64,000 nucleotides of DNA from Macrostomum hystrix (taxonomy: Eukaryota; Platyhelminthes; Macrostomidae), in the NCBI GenBank assembly GCA_950097015.1, contig CATNEN010000037.1, positions 2,509,501-2,573,500 of the forward strand, given 5' to 3'. The translations under genes and the position numbers were made by a program. Below the pieces are notes generated by a model. It did not search any database and was not told the origin of the DNA. It saw only the letters and a list, made by a program, of their open reading frames with translations. Each line of letters begins with the position of its first letter. The first letter of the stretch is position 1. Of this stretch, positions 57,167-64,000 are shown one piece after another.

Positions 57167-60100
57167 CGCAGGCAAGAGGCAGCACGTTCCAGCGTGAAGA
57201 GGCGGCTATGATGTACACAAAATGAAGCAACAACTTTTTGTTCTTAGTACACAGCTTAACCATTTGTTAGCAAGAAAGTTATAACTGTTTTGCTTTGCAT
57301 GTGAGCTGGATTTTATCTAACTTTTCAAATTGACGTGCACTATTTAACCCTGTTTGCCGTGCTCAAAAAATGAAAGCATTGCACATGTACGTGTGCTAGA
57401 AATCATGCGACATTCCATTGTTTACATTGTACTTTTAGTTTACCAGTGTCCGATTTGTACTCCATGCATCGGTTTAGTGATTTGCCTTCTTTATTGTGAT
57501 TCTGATATACTGTGCCTTTCTATTGGGCTTCTCTGATCCCCGCAACAACTCGTTATTTGCTTCTTTATATTAAGCTCATTTCGTATTGTCGATGCCTGCC
57601 TAATTCTTTCAGAAAGCTAATTCTAGAAATCTCTTAAAATGAAAGCTCCATCATGAAAATGAAAGTAAAAAGACTTATCGCTCTCTCCAGGTGTGAGCAA
57701 CGAAGAGCAGTCTTTTTTATACATATATTTATCATTGGCATTGGCAGTCAGATAGCACTATATGTACTCTTACTCGTTTAGACTCAATGAGTAAATGCAA
57801 ATTTACTTTGCAAAATTTGCAACTAATAGGACACTATTCGCTCTTCATTAATAGCTGTAACTTCGTCATTTTATCGTAACTGAGTTACATTATAGCTGTG
57901 CTTTAACTCAAATTCAGCCTTCCCTGATATACGCTCGTTCAATTTTTTGTGACTGATTTGTTATTCCTTTTTGGCCTGTTTAATTTTATAGATTAGCCAA
58001 TAAGCCAAATGACAGTGTCACTGAGTTTTTGGTGTAGATATACCGAGTAAGCATTCGTCCCAGAGCTTGGACTCGCTAGCACTTGGAATTACTGATGACT
58101 TGTTTAAACCAGCGCCTTTTCCAGCTTTAGCTGATTCTTTCATTGCGAAATCCAGGCTCGTGCACTCAAAAGCTCCTGCTTTCTAGAAATTCATTGCCTT
58201 TCCAAAGACTCCAATCCTTATTCAGTACCGCTTGTACTTGAAACTGCAGCATCGACACAAAATATTTCAAGGTCTAAGCGCCATATCTTTCTTCGTCCTT
58301 GTTCCGAACCTACAGGATGAAGAATTTCAACAAAAATCAGACAGACATCTCGTTGAGTTTCTTTAATACCATTAAGGACGGTCCTCCGCATATTGTATTA
58401 TTCTTGTCCTCGTGCCACTCTTTGAAGGTTCTGACCATCCAAGCGGTCATTTTCTTAGTATTTTCGGGGTAATTGTCTTATATTTCCTAAGAAATATCCT
58501 CCTCCGTCGTTATTTTTTCTTGTTTACTCTAGTTTTGTCTGTACTGCCTCGTTGTATCGTTGGCGCTGACTTTGAAAAGAGAGTTCAGCCATTTGTGATC
58601 AAATCAAAGTCAAAGTTGCAGGGCTCCATTTTTAAGCAGACAGAAATATACTCGATTAATTTTATTCTAATAAGATCCTTATATTATGTAATAATGTATA
58701 ATGCGTAATTTTTATTAGAAAAAAACATGCTGCACCGACGGAGCAATTGCATATTTTACGCAGAAACCAGCATAGACCATTTTAAACTAATTAACCCCCA
58801 GGAAACTGAAAAGGATACCCATCATGTGGCTTTTGCCTTTCCGTTCTTCATTTAGGATTTACATATAGTATATAGTAACTTTGGGAGTCCTAAGTTGTGT
58901 GTATGGCTGGAATCCGCAGATGGTTTTTACTATAATTAAAGCAACTCGATCGCGGAAGATGTTCCAGACGCCAATGGAATAAATTAAATGTCCACGACAC
59001 ACGAGGCGTGTATTGCACTGAACATAAATTCCCCAAATACAAATACAACTCACTAGAAAATTGTTTCACTGTTTGCATTAGGCCTAATTCAAGGCCCAAT
59101 GTATTTTGATCGTATGGTAAGCGAAAAGAGTGTAACTTTTCTCTTTTAATTTATTCGCATACACGAGATTGTAAATTGTACTCGTAAATTAAACAAACAA
59201 AAGCTGATTGTTAGGGTTTCTAAATCGTATCTTATGAATGATAATGCGAGAGGTTCAGAGCAAAAAAGGTTAACCTGTCATTTTCATCTCCTCCTTCAAG
59301 GCCCTCAGGCCTCACCCCTCACTCAATAGGACCTTCCAAGTCAGCCTTCTTTACCCCCAAACTTTTAACTAATAAAATACCACCACCCCGCCACCCCAAG
59401 GCTCTCCTTGACGAATTCACCGTTGCGCAATGTACTCACTGGTGGGGGGCTGAATGTTCATATATGACGCTCATCGTGCGGGCACGTTGTTTTCGTCTTC
59501 GCTTTCTCGCGCCTCCAACCCTGGGTGGTCCTTTTCCTTTCGTTTTTAAGTGGAGCTTTTGCCGGACTCTCCTCACACCCTCAACCCTTACCCTCAACCC
59601 TCACCCTCAACCCTTGTTATATATTCCCAAGCTAAACACGCAACCTAAAGTGACTTATTTTTTGTTACTTCCAGTGGATCGTTTTTCGCGTGCCAATTCC
59701 AACTGCAAATAACAGGCTAAGAGAGGCAGTTCCTATCTAAACTGTCCGAAGTTCGGTAAGTTAACCGAACGTGAACAGCAATTGTAAGTGGCAAAAAGTA
59801 TGAGAAAATTATTAAAGTCATTGAAGGGGACCTAAACCCAAAAGAGATTCGAAGTCCATTGCTCGGGACGCCCGTTTGTGCACTGATCGAATAAGTTGTG
59901 GCTTAAAATTGGCTTGCAATGTTTCATTAGCTAAATCCGACACCCTTTACAGATCTGTGTACATTCGAAGCGCCCAGAGCATGCTTCCTTGATCTACTCT
60001 ACTAACTAATCAGAAGGTTGTAGCGAAGTCATATTGCTTGTCGCACTATTGATTTACCCATCCCGATATCCAAATCCTATTGAAAAAAGGATTCTTTGAA

Positions 60101-62085
60101 GACAGTTAATGTTTACGTTCTGGCTTAACGCAGCAGTAGCTTTTCGTGCTTGCAGTTGGGCGACCTATTGTAGTTTATATATTAAGATGCCCTGTGTACA
60201 CAAAAAGCCACTGATCCGAGAGCCATTAAGCATCTGATCAATTTATAATAGATAACTTTGATCCACACGTGGGTTAACATGAGATTTGTACTTTTAAAGT
60301 ATAGTCTTGTCATTACTCGTATAGATCACCTTGATAAATCTTTTGATACTTCCCTCATTATACTTCAAATGCTGTATGAATGAAGTTCCTAATGTGCCTA
60401 TGGTGTACTTTAAATTGCAAATCAAATCAAATAGGGCAGTTTTTATTTCGGAGCCGTTTTCTGCTACTGTTACATATTTCCGGAGGCCTCTACTATTTTA
60501 TTGTGATGAGAAAATTACATTTATGGTACGCTATATAATTCAATTCAACCCTTTGCTTTCGAAATACGAGAAGCAAAACAGCAATTTTTCAATCTGTTAA
60601 CTTTTCTATTTAACCCGATTATGCGCTAATATGTTGTACATGCTTGTGTTAATATATACATTAGTAAACGTTGCAATCCTAAAATGCACCAAAGGTTTTT
60701 CACTGGTCAAAAGAAGAAGCACGAAAGAATTAAAGATCAGATTCAAGTTAAAGTTAGTAAGAAATTTAAGTTCGGAAGCTTCCAAACATACATGCACGAA
60801 ACAAAACACGAGTAAAACGCATCTTTTATTTTTTACTTAATTACTTCTATAAACGCTATTAAGGTGCAAAGCAAATTGATTAGAAGATAGATTACAATTG
60901 TAAAACAGCTTTTCATTTCCATCTAACGAATAGTCAACCAGCCAAAAGTAGGATGATGACAATTGAATACGGCCCTGTGCATAAAAAAGCCCTTCAAAAA
61001 CTAAATTGCTGATTGTTTTAATTACGTACATTTGAAACACTGCGTATTTTGAATGATGCATGCAATATGTACGGGCCCGACGTAGTCTAATGACGAAATT
61101 TTCATAGAAACGATTAAAAATAATATGACTCAATATGAGCTTATCTCTTAGATTCTAAAATAAAATTCTCTAAGAATGTACATAACCACATCGTAAGACA
61201 ACCATCTGATTTTGCAGCTTCTTAATCTGAAATGATAACATAGCAAACAATGCAGTAATAAAAATGCTATTGAAAAATATAATATAGCATCATTCACTAT
61301 TTTTGCCCTATTTCAAATATTATTAATTTAAGTATGGGTAAAGTATGTGTCTATGGCCGCCAATGTGTACAAGTAGTTGGGCTCTTAAAAGAAAGCCTTT
61401 GTGTCCCTATCTATAATTTCTATAAATATGAATAAGATAGCTATTTCAAGGGTTGTCTCTAGGGAAACACAGACCAATTTAGAATAAAAATACAATAGAG
61501 GTCTGTTTTGGTCTGGGTGGGGCCTTGGCTGGAACGGCCACCCCTACCACAGCCAGCCATCCCCTTTTTAACATTTAGGAACAAAATTGCTAAAATATTT
61601 TGCTACAATCACCAATTGTACTTTAATCTTTGAGAGCTCTACTTATATTTAGTTAGCTACACTTTTAAGAATATAATAAGTTTTAGGTTCTAGTTTGATA
61701 GGCACTTGTTATGTATATGACATAAAACTTACCAATTGATATTTAATTTTTTTGTTTTGATATCATATGAGCCACTTATTATTATTAAAGAATGGTAGTA
61801 TATAGCTATATCAGTTAACTAAATTGAATTGTGTTTAAAATTATATTTAAACTTACAGATTTGTACTTGACAACGTATATAACATTCACCGACAGATATT
61901 CCGCTCGATATTCCGATCGATATATTTATATGAAACTAAATGTAGCAAAACAAATGAATCACCGTGAACTACTTGGTTGGTCGCTGGAGAAAAAAATAAA
62001 AAGGGACAAACACTTACATTTGAAAAGAACAAGCAGATGAATGTTCTAATTGCAATTTGAACCTCTTTACGGCATAAATGCATTA
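57167..62085. other. Region right of the cadherin, no gene seen
   Basis: About 4.9 kb of mostly AT-rich unique sequence, the first part being the cadherin 3' untranslated region of unknown length (AATAAA at 58,978 is one distant candidate end). A short ACCCTCAACCCTCACCCTCA run lies near 59,585. GC-richer patches at 59,280-59,420 and 61,500-61,560 may be dispersed repeat scraps. Open frames here are all under 110 codons, lack splice context and match no family I know. Confidence 0.4.
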
Positions 62086-62639
62086 CAGAACAAAATAAAA
62101 ACATCCAGCTACAGTTCAGGATGATCGATGAACGCCAGGGACGATGCACCAACTGTAGGCTCAGGTCTTCAAATAACTGTCGGGATGATTGATTAACGGT
62201 CGGGACGATGCATTAACAGTCGGGACAGGCCTTTAAATAACTGTCGGGATGATTGATTAACAGTCGGGACGATGCATTAACAGTTGGGACAGGCCTTTAA
62301 ATAACTGTCAGGATGATGCATTAACTGTCTGGTCAGGTGGTGATTTAACTGTCCCAACACTTAATCAATTGTCCCGACAGTTCAATCAGTCCAAGACCCG
62401 ACAGTTAGTACTTCATCCCGACAGTTAAATCAGTCCAAGTCCCGAAAGTTAAACCACCACCTGACCCGACAGTTAGTGCATCATCCCGACAATTAATGCA
62501 TCATCCCGACAGTTAATGCATCATCCCGACAGTTAATGCATCGTCCCGACAGTTAAATCACCACCTGACCCGAAATGCATCATTCATCTGTAGCAAGAGT
62601 ATTTTATGAAATAAAATGCATTTCAACTGTTTTGTTCTG
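62086..62639. mobile_element. Foldback-like inverted-repeat element
   Basis: The left arm (about 62,110-62,350) is made of short repeats of the form AACTGTCGGGATGATTGATT and ACGATGCATTAACAGTCGGG. The right arm (about 62,355-62,575) is the same repeats reverse-complemented (CATCATCCCGACAGTTAATG). A 21-bp stretch at 62333-62353 is exactly complementary to 62548-62568. Outside both arms, CAGAACAAAA (62086-62095) faces TTTTGTTCTG (62630-62639), a possible terminal inverted repeat. No transposase frame is present. This matches the structure of foldback transposons but could also be a local inverted duplication of a tandem repeat. Confidence 0.6.
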
Positions 62640-64000
62640 GAGAAAAAATCTCATCATACATCATACATACGCAACACCCAGCTGACCTAGCCGAACCAGC
62701 CGGGTGAAACGATGGCCAAGCAAGGTAAGTTGCAAAAACCAATCGACCAAGTACAAAAAAATCAAAGGGGGGACCAAGGGACAAAAAAGGAAGGCGTGAA
62801 GAAAAGGAAAAAGGGGAGAGAAAAAGAGCAAAGGAGAGCAAACTAAGTCATAAATAGAGAAAAAACTAAGTCGCATGGCCGGCTAAGATTTGCAGAGGTT
62901 GAGCATATATGCTTGACATTCTATTTTTTTAATTTGAGGTTATATATTTGTGTTACTGATAATTTTATTGACAACCTGCCAGTAATTTAGGAATAGCTAT
63001 AATAATCCTAAGATACTATAAATAGATGTTCTTATACATGACAACAGTAGAGCCTGACTGGGATGCCAAAAATATAGTTGGGCCGGATCAGGCAGGATCA
63101 GTTTGAAAATATCGGGACTTGGGATTAGTTGCGATTGGGATTAGAAGTAGGCTAGATACAGTGGATAGATGGCAGTTGCCAGATTAGATTAGATTTCTGA
63201 CCAAAGGTTCCAACTTTCATGCATTGCCTAGGGGCAGAGTCTATGGCCCTATGTCATGTCAAACTACTAGTACTAGTTGCTACTAAGTACTAATAGTGAG
63301 CTAATACTATAATTATATTATATAATTATTATAATTTATATTATTATAATTAATAATATAGAAATGTTAAGTGATGTGATTAGTGATTACTATAACAATA
63401 TCATAGACATAATTATTATTTGATATTGAGTCACTAAAATAAATGACTAAAAAATATGGCATAAGTTTGAAACCACTCTTGTAAACATCAATCAATAAAT
63501 TAAGCTCAAGAATTGAACTAAATTCAAACTTTAAAACTTGGTGTAAATCTACTAAGCCTATGTATGCATATAAGTAATCATGCAGAAAAAATAAAATTAC
63601 ACACAAAATTAATGCACAAAAATACTGTAAGGATACCTTAGAAGTTAATGTTTTTTAGATAAAAAAACTGTTTTGGTGAACAAAGATTTTCTGACTCATT
63701 ACTTTTCAATCAGAAAAAGAAAAACAAGTATGAGTAGCTAATAGCGATATAGCTCATTCATTTGTAATATTTTACGTGACTAGTAGTAGTAGTAGATATT
63801 TTGCACAGGTAAAGGTAAGTACACCTATTTGGCCAATATTGTCAAATTAAATAAAAGTTTAAACAAGGAAAAGGCATTAGGATTTAAATAGTGTGAAAAA
63901 TACTTAATTAATGACTTTGACAAGCTTAAACAAGTTCAAAGAATTACAAAAGCATTTCAAAGGTATTATAAATAGCTCAATCAAAAGAAAGTTAGTTGCC
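62640..64000. other. AT-rich terminal region, no gene seen
   Basis: Contains a purine-rich stretch (62,800-62,870), an AT palindrome-like run near 63,310-63,360 and a short TAGTAGTAGTAG run at about 63,780. No exon, RNA gene or sizeable tandem array. Confidence 0.4.

Noticed and set aside
59560-59615. Interstitial telomere-like CCCTCAACCCT run
   Set aside because: Too short and not the TTAGGG/CCCTAA unit; the composition is simply CCCTCA-rich.

Overview
This is eukaryotic, animal genomic DNA. It holds four intron-containing protein genes with GT-AG (and two GC-AG) introns, no operons, and an exceptional load of tandem repeats. The gene families point to a protostome, most likely a spiralian/lophotrochozoan: a lamin-tailed cytoplasmic intermediate filament protein, and a very long classical cadherin with EGF/laminin-G domains next to the membrane. 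The phylum cannot be fixed from this window.

Layout. (1) 1-14.2 kb is almost all tandem repeat: small 21- and 22-bp arrays, then a 12.7-kb array of 12/24-bp units. The large array lies inside an intron of the first gene. (2) 14.25-21.7 kb, minus strand: the 5' part of a TRPC-type cation channel (four coding exons, 515 residues: ankyrin repeats, zinc-binding linker, first membrane segments). Its pore exons must lie beyond the left edge. Every intron seen carries a tandem array, and another 25-bp array sits just upstream of the start codon. (3) 23-31.4 kb, plus strand: a complete Rho1/RhoA GTPase (193 aa, three coding exons) with a GC-box/CCAAT promoter-like island far upstream and arrays in both introns. 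(4) 32.5-33.7 kb: an intergenic 44-bp array. (5) 35.0-40.5 kb, plus strand: a complete intermediate filament gene (11 coding exons, 603 aa) with a clear TATA promoter. (6) 41.1-45 kb: intergenic 21- and 33-bp arrays, including an apparent one-unit versus many-unit pair of one locus. (7) 45.66-57.17 kb, plus strand: a complete classical cadherin (17 coding exons, 2,964 aa) with signal peptide, furin-cleaved propeptide, about a dozen cadherin repeats, EGF and laminin-G domains, one membrane span and a tail with p120- and beta-catenin-binding motifs. (8) 57.2-64 kb: no gene seen; it includes a foldback-like inverted-repeat element.

Three genes relate to the cytoskeleton and cell adhesion: Rho controls actin, cadherin links actin to junctions through catenins, and the intermediate filament protein gives mechanical support. 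Nothing suggests co-regulation; this is ordinary gene neighbourhood.

The most unusual content is the array landscape. At least fifteen unrelated short units are each amplified locally, several with higher-order block duplications. Most are in introns of three genes, and none is in the sixteen introns of the cadherin. Exon coordinates below were worked out by hand from splice signals, reading phase and homology. Repeat boundaries are approximate to about one unit.
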